Assembly: GCF_000226975.2 (NCBI RefSeq)
Contig: NZ_CP019285.1
Span: forward strand, 3,162,001 to 3,226,000
Source: Halobiforma lacisalsi AJ5
GTDB lineage: Archaea; Halobacteriota; Halobacteria; Halobacteriales; Natrialbaceae
DNA length: 64,000 bases
Reading direction: 5' to 3'
Positions within the stretch are counted from its first letter, which is position 1, and the number at the start of each line of letters is the position of its first letter. The position numbers and the translations under genes were made by a program. This document shows, in pieces, positions 1 through 8,071 of this stretch. Below the pieces are notes generated by a model. It was not told the origin of the DNA and did not search any database. It saw only the letters and a program-made list of their open reading frames with translations.

Positions 1-204
1 GGCAAGATCCCGATCCACCCGGACTTCGGCGCGGACGGGAGCGAGGGACCGATCGTCAAGGACGACGACAGCGAGGTCCAGGAGCCGGTCGAGAACGTGG
101 TCGCCGAGATCGCCGACCGGATCGGCGAGGCCAACCGTCGCACGGTCGCCGAGCACACCTCGGACGAACCGGCGGACGTTCTGCCGACCGAGACCGAGGA
201 CTGA
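1..204 (+). CDS. Partial C-terminus of a probable Mrp/NBP35-like P-loop ATPase
   Basis: An open frame enters from the left edge and ends at TGA 202-204, giving the last 67 residues. The piece begins GKIPIHPDFGADGSEGP and continues into an acidic helix and tail. The 'G-x-IP-x-P-x-x-(8)-G-P-x-V-K' arrangement resembles the end of Mrp/NBP35 (ApbC) iron-sulfur carrier ATPases, where this segment follows the nucleotide-binding core. No Walker motif lies inside the window, so the family call is an inference from the tail only. It is separated by about 110 bp from the cupin gene on the same strand. Confidence 0.45.
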   Translation, partial: GKIPIHPDFGADGSEGPIVKDDDSEVQEPVENVVAEIADRIGEANRRTVAEHTSDEPADVLPTETED

Positions 205-314
205 TCCGCGCCGGTTTTCCTCTCTTTCGCTCCGACCGGTCAGCCTGCCGTTCCGGCTCGCCAGGACTGCGAACGGAGGCGTTTTGCCCCTCGTCGTCGA
301 AGATAGCCACGGCC

Positions 315-680
315 ATGTCATCCGATAGCGATTCCGACGGCGACACGGGACTCGACGAGTACGCCGCCGCGCTTGCCGACCCCGGACTCGAGCCGGGCGA
401 CGGCGAGGTCGAAACCGCGGAACTGGTCGTCACCGACGACGTGCTCGTCAAGGCGTTTGCGCTCGGCCCAGGCGCGGAACTCGAGGCTCACGATCACCCC
501 GACAGCACGAACGTCTTCCACGTGCTCGAGGGGACGGTCACGGTCGTTCGCGGAGAAGACGAGGAGGCGATCGAGGCGCCGGGCGTGGTCCGCCACGATC
601 GGGGCGTCCCCCACGGGGCGCGAAACGAGACCGAGGAGACGGTGATATTCACGGCGAGTCTGTGTCCGTTGCCGTCCTGA
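315..680 (+). CDS. Small single-domain cupin protein
   Basis: The 121-residue soluble protein has an acidic N-terminus (about residues 1-35) followed by one double-stranded beta-helix. The cupin signature is visible: the first motif contains 'GAELEAHDHPDSTNVFHVLEG' type spacing, with paired His residues and the downstream Glu, and the second motif has 'RHDRGVPHGARN' with a further His. These His/Glu residues would form a metal site. The substrate is unknown; stand-alone cupins of this size include isomerases, dioxygenases and sensors. ATG 315 fits the acidic start. It seems to be a single-gene unit. Confidence 0.8.
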   Translation: MSSDSDSDGDTGLDEYAAALADPGLEPGDGEVETAELVVTDDVLVKAFALGPGAELEAHDHPDSTNVFHVLEGTVTVVRGEDEEAIEAPGVVRHDRGVPHGARNETEETVIFTASLCPLPS

Positions 681-826
681 TCGTTCGCTCGCGCTATCCT
701 TTCGCTTCGGGCCTCGCGACCGCTCTTCAGTCTCGTCGAAAGCGGTAACTTTCGACCGAATCCCCGAGCGGAGGCGAGCGTCACCACCTTCAGCGCCGCT
801 TTGACCCGGTGGCGAGAGGAACGGGT

Positions 827-2002
827 ATGGAACGAGAACGATCCGGGCGGGACGATCGGTCACGGTCCCCTCTCGAGCGTGGAGACGGCAACGGCGACGA
901 CGGTACCGGGCTCTCGCGGCGAAGCGTGCTCGAAACCGCCGGCGTGGCGGGCGCGGGCGTCGGCCTCTCGGCCGTCGCCGGCTGTCTGGGCGGCGCCGTC
1001 GGGGGCTCCGAGACGATCACTGTCGACTACCATCCCTACTACAGCGAGGCCTTCTCCGCGCTGGTGATCCGCCACGGCGAACTGTGGGAGAAACACCTCC
1101 CGGACGGGTACGACGTCGAGTGGCACGCCGTGTTGCAGGGTGCCCCGACGGTCAACCGGCTCATCTCCGGCCAGACGGACCTGGGGTACATGGGCGATAA
1201 CCCGGCGATCATCGCCGCGGCGAACGACGACACGCCGATCCGGATCGTCGGGCTGAGCGGCTACTCGATGGGCCAGCAGGGCAACCTCTGTGTCGTCCAC
1301 GAGGACGCCGACCTCGAGTCCGCGGCGGATCTGGACGGCCGCGAGGTCAACGTCACCCAGGGGACGCTCTCGCATCGGTTCCTGCTGACCGTCCTCGAGC
1401 AGGAGGACATCGAGGTGACGATCAGGGACCAGGACATCAACACGATCGTCACGAACTTACGCGAGGGGTCGATCGACGTCGCCTTCGGCTGGGAGCCGTC
1501 GATGGCCCGCGTCGTCGATCAGGCCTCGTCCGGCCGGTACCTGTTCACCGGCGCCGACTACGACGAACCCGACCTCGGGGCGCTCGTCATGCCCGACTCG
1601 CTGATCGAGGACCGACCCGAGGTCGCGAAGGGGTGGCTGAAGGCCGAACTCGAGGCCAAACACCTGCTCGCGACCGAACCCGACCGTGCGCTGGATCTGG
1701 GTATGGAGGAGTCAGAACTGAGCCGCGACCTCGAGCGCGAGACGGTCCGGACGACGCTGTACGAGAACCTCGAGGTCAACCCCGGGGTCGACCGACAGCG
1801 GTTCTACACCGATTTCTCCGCGGTCGGGCCGGCCCAGGACCTGCTCACCGACACCGGCCCCGAGTTCCTGCTCGAGGAGGCCGAGGTGATCGATCGGACG
1901 CCGCCGAGCGATCGGTACGACACGAATCTGCTGTCGGAGGCGGCCGACGACCTCGAGTCCGAGGTCGACTGGAACCCCCGCCGTGCGGGTGACCGATCGT
2001 GA
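827..2002 (+). CDS. ABC transporter substrate-binding lipoprotein (SsuA/TauA/NMT1-like)
   Basis: The 391-residue periplasmic-binding-protein-type receptor is exported by Tat and lipid-anchored: 'LSRRSVLETAG' is followed by a hydrophobic stretch ending in the lipobox AVAGC. The mature part has the NMT1/SsuA fold, with 'YHPYYSEAFSALVIRHGELW' near the start and 'GQTDLGYMGDNPAI' (the ligand-cleft loop of sulfonate, nitrate and taurine receptors). ATG 827 is preferred over an in-frame GTG at 809, because it directly precedes the charged n-region. Its stop overlaps the permease start (GTGA), so the receptor leads a four-gene importer operon. The substrate could be a sulfonate, nitrate, taurine or a pyrimidine precursor; sequence alone does not decide. 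Confidence 0.9.
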   Translation: MERERSGRDDRSRSPLERGDGNGDDGTGLSRRSVLETAGVAGAGVGLSAVAGCLGGAVGGSETITVDYHPYYSEAFSALVIRHGELWEKHLPDGYDVEWHAVLQGAPTVNRLISGQTDLGYMGDNPAIIAAANDDTPIRIVGLSGYSMGQQGNLCVVHEDADLESAADLDGREVNVTQGTLSHRFLLTVLEQEDIEVTIRDQDINTIVTNLREGSIDVAFGWEPSMARVVDQASSGRYLFTGADYDEPDLGALVMPDSLIEDRPEVAKGWLKAELEAKHLLATEPDRALDLGMEESELSRDLERETVRTTLYENLEVNPGVDRQRFYTDFSAVGPAQDLLTDTGPEFLLEEAEVIDRTPPSDRYDTNLLSEAADDLESEVDWNPRRAGDRS

Positions 2003-2865
2003 GCGGGGCTGCGTCCGTCGCCCGCGTTCGACGGACCGCAATGACCGGCGCGACGGCGTTTGCCCGCCGACTCGAGGCGGTCCCGCGGTCGGTGCGCCGC
2101 GGCGCGTCGGTGTTCGCGGTGTTCGCGATCTGGTGGGCACTGGTCCGGTTCGGCGTCGCCGGGTTCGCGTTCTTCGTCTCGCCGGTCGAGACGGCCGCCG
2201 CCGTCGCCGCTCACCTGACAGGCGAGCCGGTCGCCGACGGCGGCACGATCTACCTGCACGCCGCCTACACGACCGGTCGCGTGCTCGCCGGGGTCGGGGT
2301 CGCGGTCACGGCTGCGATCCCGCTGGGGCTGCTGATCGGCACGCGGCCCCGGTGGGAGCGGTTCCTGCTGCCGGCGCTCGAGTTCCTGCGGCCGATTCCG
2401 CCGATCGCGTGGGTGCCGCTGGTGCTCGTGATCTTCCCGACCGTCCGACTCGGCGTCGTGTTCGTGGTGTTCCTCGGGGCATTCTTCCCCGTACTGGTCA
2501 ACACGGTCAACGGCGTCCGATCGGTCGACGACGAGTACCGCCGTGCCGCGGCGAGCCTCGGTGCGGGCGACCGCGAGGTGCTTCGTCACGTCGTGTTGCC
2601 GTCGGCGCTCCCGGCAATCTTCACCGGCGTCACCATCGGCGTCGGCCTGGGCTGGGTGACGGTTATCGCGGCGGAGATGATCACCGGCGAGTACGGGCTC
2701 GGCCACGTCGTCTTCCAGGCCTACCGGCTGATCGACGTCGAATCGGTCGTCGTCGGCATGATCGCCGTCGGGTTCCTCGGCGCTGCCTCGACGGCCCTGC
2801 TGTCGGCCGCCGTCGAGCGGGCGGCTCCCTGGCTCGAGGGCGCGCCGACGGGGGTGACGCGATGA
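1999..2865 (+). CDS. ABC transporter permease (SsuC/TauC family), first of two
   Basis: The 288-residue integral membrane protein has about six transmembrane segments. The binding-protein-dependent permease (EAA) loop is seen around 'EYRRAAASLGAGDREVLRHV', which docks on the ATPase. The helix 'LEFLRPIPPIAWVPLVLV' is characteristic of the SsuC/TauC branch. It starts at GTG 1999 inside the stop of the receptor gene and ends overlapping the ATPase gene by 4 bp, so translation is coupled. With the second permease gene at 3746 it probably forms a heterodimeric channel. Confidence 0.92.
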   Translation: MSGAASVARVRRTAMTGATAFARRLEAVPRSVRRGASVFAVFAIWWALVRFGVAGFAFFVSPVETAAAVAAHLTGEPVADGGTIYLHAAYTTGRVLAGVGVAVTAAIPLGLLIGTRPRWERFLLPALEFLRPIPPIAWVPLVLVIFPTVRLGVVFVVFLGAFFPVLVNTVNGVRSVDDEYRRAAASLGAGDREVLRHVVLPSALPAIFTGVTIGVGLGWVTVIAAEMITGEYGLGHVVFQAYRLIDVESVVVGMIAVGFLGAASTALLSAAVERAAPWLEGAPTGVTR

Positions 2866-3749
2866 GTTCCGATCGCGAGCCCTCGGGCGGTCGGATCGCC
2901 ATCGAGGGGCTGACCAAGACCTACGGCGGCGAGGCCGACGACGAGCGGGTCGTCGCCGTCGACGGCCTCGATCTCGAGATCGAACCAGGCGAGTTCGTGA
3001 CGGTACTCGGCCCCTCGGGCTGTGGGAAAAGCACGCTGCTGGACTGCGTCGCCGGCCACGTCGAACCGACCGAGGGTCGGGTCGCTGTCGACGGCGACCC
3101 CGTGACCGGACCCGATCCGAGCCGCGGGGTCGTCTTCCAGGAGAATCGGCTGTTCCCCTGGAAGACCGTCCGGGAGAACGTCGCGTTCGGACCGTCGGTG
3201 CGGGGTCGCCCGACCGATCGAGTGCCGGACCTGCTCGAGCGGATGGGGCTGTCCTCGTTCGCGGACTCGTACCCGAGCGACCTCTCGGGCGGGATGGCCC
3301 AGCGGGCGGAACTGGCCCGCCTGCTCGCCAACGAGCCGTCGATCATGCTGATGGACGAGCCGTTCAGCGCGCTCGACGCGATGACGAAACAGCGCATGCA
3401 GGTCGAACTGCTGTCGGCCTGGCGGGAGACGGACGCGACGGCGCTTTTCGTCACCCACGACGTCGAGGAGGCGATCCTGCTTGCCGACCGGGTCGTCGTC
3501 ATGACGGCCCGGCCGGGAACCGTCAAGACCGTCGTCGACGTCCCGCTGGACCGGCCTCGAGGCCACGACGCCCGGACGACCGGGGCCTTCACCGACCTGA
3601 AGCGGCGGCTGCTGGCGTCGATCCACGACGAGGCCGGCTCGGAGTTCGCGACGGAGGCTGGGGCGCGGCCTGCGGCCGTGGCCGACGGCGGTGACGACGG
3701 GAACGGGAACGACGTGGCCGACGGCTCCGGCGGAGTTGAAAACCCGTGA
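2862..3749 (+). CDS. ABC transporter ATP-binding protein (SsuB/TauB family)
   Basis: The 295-residue nucleotide-binding subunit has Walker A GPSGCGKST (about residues 53-61), Q-loop 'VVFQENRLFPWK', signature LSGGMAQRAELARLL, Walker B 'IMLMDEPFSALD' and the switch His in 'FVTHDVEEA'. The start ATG 2862 overlaps the upstream stop (ATGA); longer open reading upstream in this frame belongs to the permease's DNA read out of frame. A Gly/Asp-rich tail of about 40 residues follows the ATPase core. It powers the importer formed with the two flanking permeases. Confidence 0.93.
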   Translation: MSSDREPSGGRIAIEGLTKTYGGEADDERVVAVDGLDLEIEPGEFVTVLGPSGCGKSTLLDCVAGHVEPTEGRVAVDGDPVTGPDPSRGVVFQENRLFPWKTVRENVAFGPSVRGRPTDRVPDLLERMGLSSFADSYPSDLSGGMAQRAELARLLANEPSIMLMDEPFSALDAMTKQRMQVELLSAWRETDATALFVTHDVEEAILLADRVVVMTARPGTVKTVVDVPLDRPRGHDARTTGAFTDLKRRLLASIHDEAGSEFATEAGARPAAVADGGDDGNGNDVADGSGGVENP

Positions 3750-4492
3750 CCGGCGACCGGATCGGCTCGACGGCGTCGCTGCTCGGACTCGGGGCGGTCT
3801 GGTGGCTCGTCGGCGCGACCGTCGCGCCCGGCCTGCCGACGCTGCCGGTCGTCGCCGGAGCCGCCGCCGACGTGGCGACGGACCCGTCGTTTCTCTCCTC
3901 GGCCGTCAGGAGCGCCGTCCGGGTGTACGTCCCTTTCCTCCTCGCGGTCGCGCTCGCCGTTCCGGTGGGACTGCTCGCGGGGTGGCACGACCCGTTCGCC
4001 GACCTGACGCTGCCGGCGCTCGAGTTGCTCCGGCCGATCCCGCCGATCGCGTGGATTCCCGCGGTGATCCTGCTGATCCCCGGCACCGAACCCGGGATCA
4101 TGTTCATTACCTTCCTGGGCGCGTTCTTCCCCATCCTGCTGAACTCGCTCGAGGGCGGCCGGAGCGTCGACCGGGAGTACGCGAAGGCGGCCCGGTCGCT
4201 GGGCACCGACCCGGCGTCGACGTTCCGCCACGTCGCCGTACCGGGCGCGCTGCCGTCGATCACGACCGGGCTCTCCGTCGGGATGGGGCTGGCCTGGCTC
4301 AACCTCGTGGCCGCGGAGATGCTCGCGGGCGGGAGCGGCCTGGGCTACCTGACGTGGTCAGCTTACACGGGCGGCTCGTACCCTCACATCGTCGTCGGCA
4401 TGCTCTCCATCGCGGCCCTGGGCGCGGCGTCGACGGCCGCGGTCGGACGGCTCGACCGGTGGCTCGTTCCCTGGGCGAACGGGTCGGCCTGA
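3746..4492 (+). CDS. ABC transporter permease (SsuC/TauC family), second of two
   Basis: The 248-residue membrane protein has about six transmembrane helices and the same hallmark segment as the first permease ('LELLRPIPPIAWIPAVIL') plus an EAA loop 'EYAKAARSLGTDPASTFRHV'. The two permeases are clearly paralogous but differ along their whole length, so the transporter likely uses a heterodimer rather than the usual SsuC homodimer. It starts at GTG 3746, overlapping the ATPase stop by 4 bp, and is the last gene of the operon. It converges with the asparagine-synthase-like gene. Confidence 0.92.
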   Translation: MTGDRIGSTASLLGLGAVWWLVGATVAPGLPTLPVVAGAAADVATDPSFLSSAVRSAVRVYVPFLLAVALAVPVGLLAGWHDPFADLTLPALELLRPIPPIAWIPAVILLIPGTEPGIMFITFLGAFFPILLNSLEGGRSVDREYAKAARSLGTDPASTFRHVAVPGALPSITTGLSVGMGLAWLNLVAAEMLAGGSGLGYLTWSAYTGGSYPHIVVGMLSIAALGAASTAAVGRLDRWLVPWANGSA

Positions 4493-4531
4493 CGGCGTGA
4501 ACCCGCCGAAAATCGCTTTCGTCGCTTTCAG

Positions 4532-5695
4532 TTACGTTTCGCCCGCCGCAGCCGCGCCGTCCGAGTCCTCGAGCAGCGACGCCACGTACTTCGTCACGTG
4601 GTCGTCCATCCGCCGTTTGTATCCCGCCTGGCGTGCGAGCCGATCCAGTTCCCGGGCGACGAGGCTGCCGTACTGGACGGCCTTCTTGTCCCTCTCGGCG
4701 ACCTCGTCGGGCAGGTACCGAGCCGCCACTCGGCGGAAGCCGCGCTTTCGGGTCTCCTCGTCGGCGAGTAACTCGTCCGGCAGTCCCAGTGCAGCGTCGA
4801 CGACCGCGTCGTGCAACAGCGGCGCCACGGGCTCGAGGCCGGTCGCCCGGATCGCGAGCACGTCCCGGGGGAGCTGGTCCGGCAGGCTCCGGATCTGTTC
4901 GCGCACCGCGCCGCGGGTGGTCTCGGCCTCGACGCGGTGGTCCAGTCGGACGACCTTCTCGTAGCCGCCGAACAGTTCGTCCGCGCCCTGGCCGACCGCG
5001 AGCGCGTCGAACCCGTCGGCCGCGACCCGCTCGCCGACCAGGTACAGCGGCAAGGCGATCTGGACGTCCATCGCGTTCGTCCGCCCGGTCGCGCGGGCGA
5101 TCTCGGGGACGGCCCGCTCGAGGGCCGCGGGCTCGAGTTCGACGACCGTCAACTCACGACCCATCGCATCGGCGGCCGTCCGGGCGGCCTCGACGTCGTG
5201 GCTGTCCGGGAAGCCGACGACGTACAGCGGCGCGTCGAGCAGTTCGGCGACCAGCGTCGAGTCGACGCCGCCGGAGAAGGCGACGGCGATCTCGCGGTCG
5301 CTCGCGAGCGCCTCGTCGGCCGCCCGCCGGATGGCGTCCTCGAGCGCCTCGAGGGCGGCCTCGGGATCGTCCGTGTCGGGTTCGGAGCCTGGAAGCGTCC
5401 AGTGGTCGTCGATCCCCTCGACGGGCGTGTTTCCGAGGTCGGCCGTCTCGAGGACGGCGCCCGCCGGGAACGGGACCGGCTCCGCGAGGGCGGCGGGTTC
5501 GAAGGCCCAGTCCGGCCCGTTTTCCGTACCGCCTGCAGCCTCGAGAAACAGCGGTTCCCGCCCGAGGACGTCACGGACGAGTCGGCCGTCGACTTCGCCC
5601 GCGAAGCCGGTCGTCCCCGGCAGCGGATCGCCGGACTCGAGGGCCGCGCGGACGACGTCGGCGTCGGTCCCGCGGAGGGTCTCGCTCGCGGTCAT
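4532..5695 (-). CDS. Asparagine synthase-like protein lacking the N-terminal glutaminase
   Basis: The 387-residue protein has an ATP-pyrophosphatase domain beginning at the PP-loop 'VAFSGGVDSTLVAELL' and contains the asparagine-synthetase signature 'GQGADELFGGYEK'. A normal AsnB begins with Met-Cys of a class II glutamine amidotransferase; here the first 100 residues contain only a remnant ('LVRDVLGREPLF') and no N-terminal catalytic Cys. The enzyme would therefore need free ammonia or a separate amine donor, or has another amidation role. The start at 5695 overlaps the stop of the upstream PHP gene by 4 bp, so the two are translationally coupled. Confidence 0.85.
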   Translation of the reverse strand: MTASETLRGTDADVVRAALESGDPLPGTTGFAGEVDGRLVRDVLGREPLFLEAAGGTENGPDWAFEPAALAEPVPFPAGAVLETADLGNTPVEGIDDHWTLPGSEPDTDDPEAALEALEDAIRRAADEALASDREIAVAFSGGVDSTLVAELLDAPLYVVGFPDSHDVEAARTAADAMGRELTVVELEPAALERAVPEIARATGRTNAMDVQIALPLYLVGERVAADGFDALAVGQGADELFGGYEKVVRLDHRVEAETTRGAVREQIRSLPDQLPRDVLAIRATGLEPVAPLLHDAVVDAALGLPDELLADEETRKRGFRRVAARYLPDEVAERDKKAVQYGSLVARELDRLARQAGYKRRMDDHVTKYVASLLEDSDGAAAAGET

Positions 5696-6378
5696 CGCAT
5701 CAACCCCATGACGCTGTTCCTGACCCGGCGCGTGACCCCGCCGGCGAACTGCCGAAAGCTGATGTGCCAGGGCGTCCGCTTGCCCTCCACCGAGGTCTTC
5801 CCTTGGCTGATCGCCTCGAGGATCGCGTCGGCCGATCGCTCGTCGGCGTCGACGCGGGTGACCGCCTGACCGACCATCTCTCCGATGTGAGCGTCGCTGC
5901 CGGCCGTCATCGGCAGATTTCGGGACTTGGCGAACCGCTCGGCCTGGCGGTTGGCCCGGCCGGTCAGCAGCCGCGAGTTGTAGACCTCGATCGCGTCGCC
6001 CTTTGCGAGTTCTTCCCGCGAGATGCGGGCCATTACGCCGTGTCGCGACTCCTGGAACGGATGGGGGATCACCGCCAGTCCGCCCTGTTCGCGGATCTTC
6101 TCGAGGGTCGTCTCGTAGGAGAGCCCCGGCGGGATCGCCTCCTCGACGCCCAGTCCGAGGACGTGGCCCGCCTTGCTCGAAATCTCGATGCCCGGAATCC
6201 CGACGAGGCCGTACTCGGCGGCGCGCTCGGCGGCCTCGAGGCTGGCGTCGATCTCGTCGTGATCGGTCACCGCGATGGCGTCGAGATCGACGGCCTCGGC
6301 CTGCTCGAGGAGGAGTTCGACCGAGTCCCGGCCGTCGTAAGATAGCGACGAGTGGACGTGGAGTTCGACCGACAGCAC
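5692..6378 (-). CDS. PHP-domain metal-dependent phosphoesterase
   Basis: The 228-residue protein consists of a PHP domain: 'ELHVHSSLSYDG' at the extreme N-terminus, 'AVTDHDEI', 'GIEISS', 'VIPHPF' and the closing 'GSDAH' supply the metal-binding His/Asp/Glu residues. Relatives (YciV/RNase AM-type) hydrolyse nucleotide phosphoesters. The start GTG at 6378 puts the first metal motif at residues 4-8, as usual for the family; further upstream reading in frame is rich in Arg/Ser and unlikely. It is cotranscribed with the asparagine-synthase-like gene, with a 4-bp overlap. Confidence 0.85.
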   Translation of the reverse strand: MLSVELHVHSSLSYDGRDSVELLLEQAEAVDLDAIAVTDHDEIDASLEAAERAAEYGLVGIPGIEISSKAGHVLGLGVEEAIPPGLSYETTLEKIREQGGLAVIPHPFQESRHGVMARISREELAKGDAIEVYNSRLLTGRANRQAERFAKSRNLPMTAGSDAHIGEMVGQAVTRVDADERSADAILEAISQGKTSVEGKRTPWHISFRQFAGGVTRRVRNSVMGLMR

Positions 6379-6509
6379 GTGTGTACGTTTCTTTCGACTG
6401 ATCAAAAGCGCCTCGGTCCGCCTGCGGACCGTGAAACACCCGGACACTGACTCACTCGTTCCGTCCGATAGCCCTCGCCACCGGTAGCCGACCCCTCGCT
6501 CGAGAATAC

Positions 6510-6516
6510 TTTTATT
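6510..6516 (+). promoter_or_regulatory. TATA-like box upstream of the subtilase gene
   Basis: TTTATTA is centred about 27 nt before a GTG at 6540 that is in frame with the protease. This geometry would suit a leaderless start at 6540. However, the 31 codons between 6540 and ATG 6633 have relaxed third positions and encode a basic peptide, so I read it as a promoter with a leader of about 90 nt. Confidence 0.45.
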
Positions 6517-6632
6517 ACGCTTGATATTGGTCATAGCCAGTGGCAACGGAATCTGGGGCAGCTCGAGGTCGGACGCGACCGGAGGGTCGCGGGCCGGTGA
6601 CGCGGAGCCCCGACGAGTCACTACACCGAACC

Positions 6633-7973
6633 ATGAACCGGAGAATCTTCCTGGCGCGAACCGGCGTATCGATCGGAACACTCACCCTCGGCTCCACGGC
6701 CGCGAGCGCGGCGACGGAGGGCGACGAAGCGAGACGGTTCGTCGTCGACCGGCGCGGCCTCGGCTCCGAGGCGGACCTCGAGGTCGTCCACGAGATGGAC
6801 CCGGTGGATCTCCTCGTCGTGAGAGCCACCGAGGAACGGCTCGAGGACGCGGGCGCACCGTTCGCACCGGACGTTCGACTTCCCGCCGAACCCCACGCCC
6901 CGGTCGACCGGGAACCGGCGGGAGACGAGGTGGGGACGGGAGACGGCTTCCGCTACCAGTGGGACAAGCAGGACCAGCGCATTCCCGAGGCCCACGAGGT
7001 GACCCGTGGAGAGGGGACCCGCGTCGCGATCATCGACTCCGGGATCGCCGCCGGCCATCCCGACCTCGAGGGACAGGTGAACCTCGCCCTCTCGCGGAGT
7101 TTCGCCGAGGACGGCTACGGTGTCGGGGCGCCGTACGGCGGGACCCACGGGACCCACGTCGCGGGCATCGTCGCCGCGAGCGACGAGACTGACGGCGGGG
7201 TGATCGGCTCGGCCCCCGGCGCGGAACTGGTCGACCTGCGCGTGTTCGGAGCCAATCTCGAGAGCAGGGGCGGCGACGTCCCCCCGGGGTACTGGGCGGA
7301 TACGTACATGGGAACCGTGATGGCCGCGCTGGTCTACGCCGCCGAGATCGGCTGCGACGCGGCCAACCTCAGCCTCGGCTGGACGTGGCGGATGCGCCAG
7401 GAGGGCTGGGGTCGGTTCTGGGGCAAGGTCCACCAGCGAGTCGGGAACTACGCCCGAGGGCAGGGCACCCTCCACACCCACGCGTCCGGAAACTGGGGTG
7501 AGAGTCTGCAGTTCAACCGGGACGAGACTGACTCCTCGCAGACGGCGGGCGGCATCACGACGAGCGCGACCGGCCCGGTCGGGTTCGATCCGGAGACGGA
7601 AGAGTACGACGAACCCCCGTATTCGCCGTCGACGTACACGACCCACGGCGTCGGCGCGATCGACCTCGCCGCGCCGGGCGGGAAGGGCGGCGAGTCCCAG
7701 TACGACGACGTGTACAACGCCATCGCGCTACCGCAGTTCGACGAGGACGGGGAGTACCTGGGTGCCGAGTACGGGTACGCCTTCTACGCCGGCACCTCGA
7801 TGGCCGCCCCGCAGGTGGCGGGCGCCGCCGCGCTCGTCAAGAGCGCCCATTCCGAGTATAACGCGAACCAAGTTCGAATCGCCCTGACCCGTACTGCCGA
7901 ACGTCCCGACGAGTACGAGAACAAGTACTACGGATCGGGGTATCTCGACACCTGCGCGGCCGTCACTGGGTAA
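6633..7973 (+). CDS. Tat-exported subtilisin-like serine protease (family S8)
   Basis: The 446-residue secreted endopeptidase has a Tat-type n-region (NRRIFLART), hydrophobic core and Ala-rich cleavage region, then a propeptide (about residues 30-105) and a catalytic domain. The triad is visible: Asp135 in 'AIIDSGI', His172 in 'GTHGTHVAGIV' and Ser389 in 'AGTSMAAPQVAG'; the oxyanion Asn is in 'ASGNWG' (287). There is no C-terminal beta-sandwich extension such as some halolysins carry. An in-frame GTG at 6540 would add 31 residues. It seems monocistronic. Confidence 0.9.
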   Translation: MNRRIFLARTGVSIGTLTLGSTAASAATEGDEARRFVVDRRGLGSEADLEVVHEMDPVDLLVVRATEERLEDAGAPFAPDVRLPAEPHAPVDREPAGDEVGTGDGFRYQWDKQDQRIPEAHEVTRGEGTRVAIIDSGIAAGHPDLEGQVNLALSRSFAEDGYGVGAPYGGTHGTHVAGIVAASDETDGGVIGSAPGAELVDLRVFGANLESRGGDVPPGYWADTYMGTVMAALVYAAEIGCDAANLSLGWTWRMRQEGWGRFWGKVHQRVGNYARGQGTLHTHASGNWGESLQFNRDETDSSQTAGGITTSATGPVGFDPETEEYDEPPYSPSTYTTHGVGAIDLAAPGGKGGESQYDDVYNAIALPQFDEDGEYLGAEYGYAFYAGTSMAAPQVAGAAALVKSAHSEYNANQVRIALTRTAERPDEYENKYYGSGYLDTCAAVTG

Positions 7974-8071
7974 TTCTCCCCGCTCGCTTCTCCCGCAGAC
8001 TCGAGCGGCCTGGAATACACGAACGTGCATATAGAAACCCCTTTACCGGCCGACTTTCATCACCTAGATGA

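Noticed and set aside
1983-2861. N-terminal extension of the ATPase frame through the first permease gene
   Set aside because: The permease frame is the coding one there; the ATPase starts at ATG 2862 with a 4-bp overlap.
6540-6632. GTG start 27 nt after a TATA box for the subtilase
   Set aside because: Codon third positions are relaxed and the peptide is basic; ATG 6633 precedes the Tat motif directly. Not excluded.
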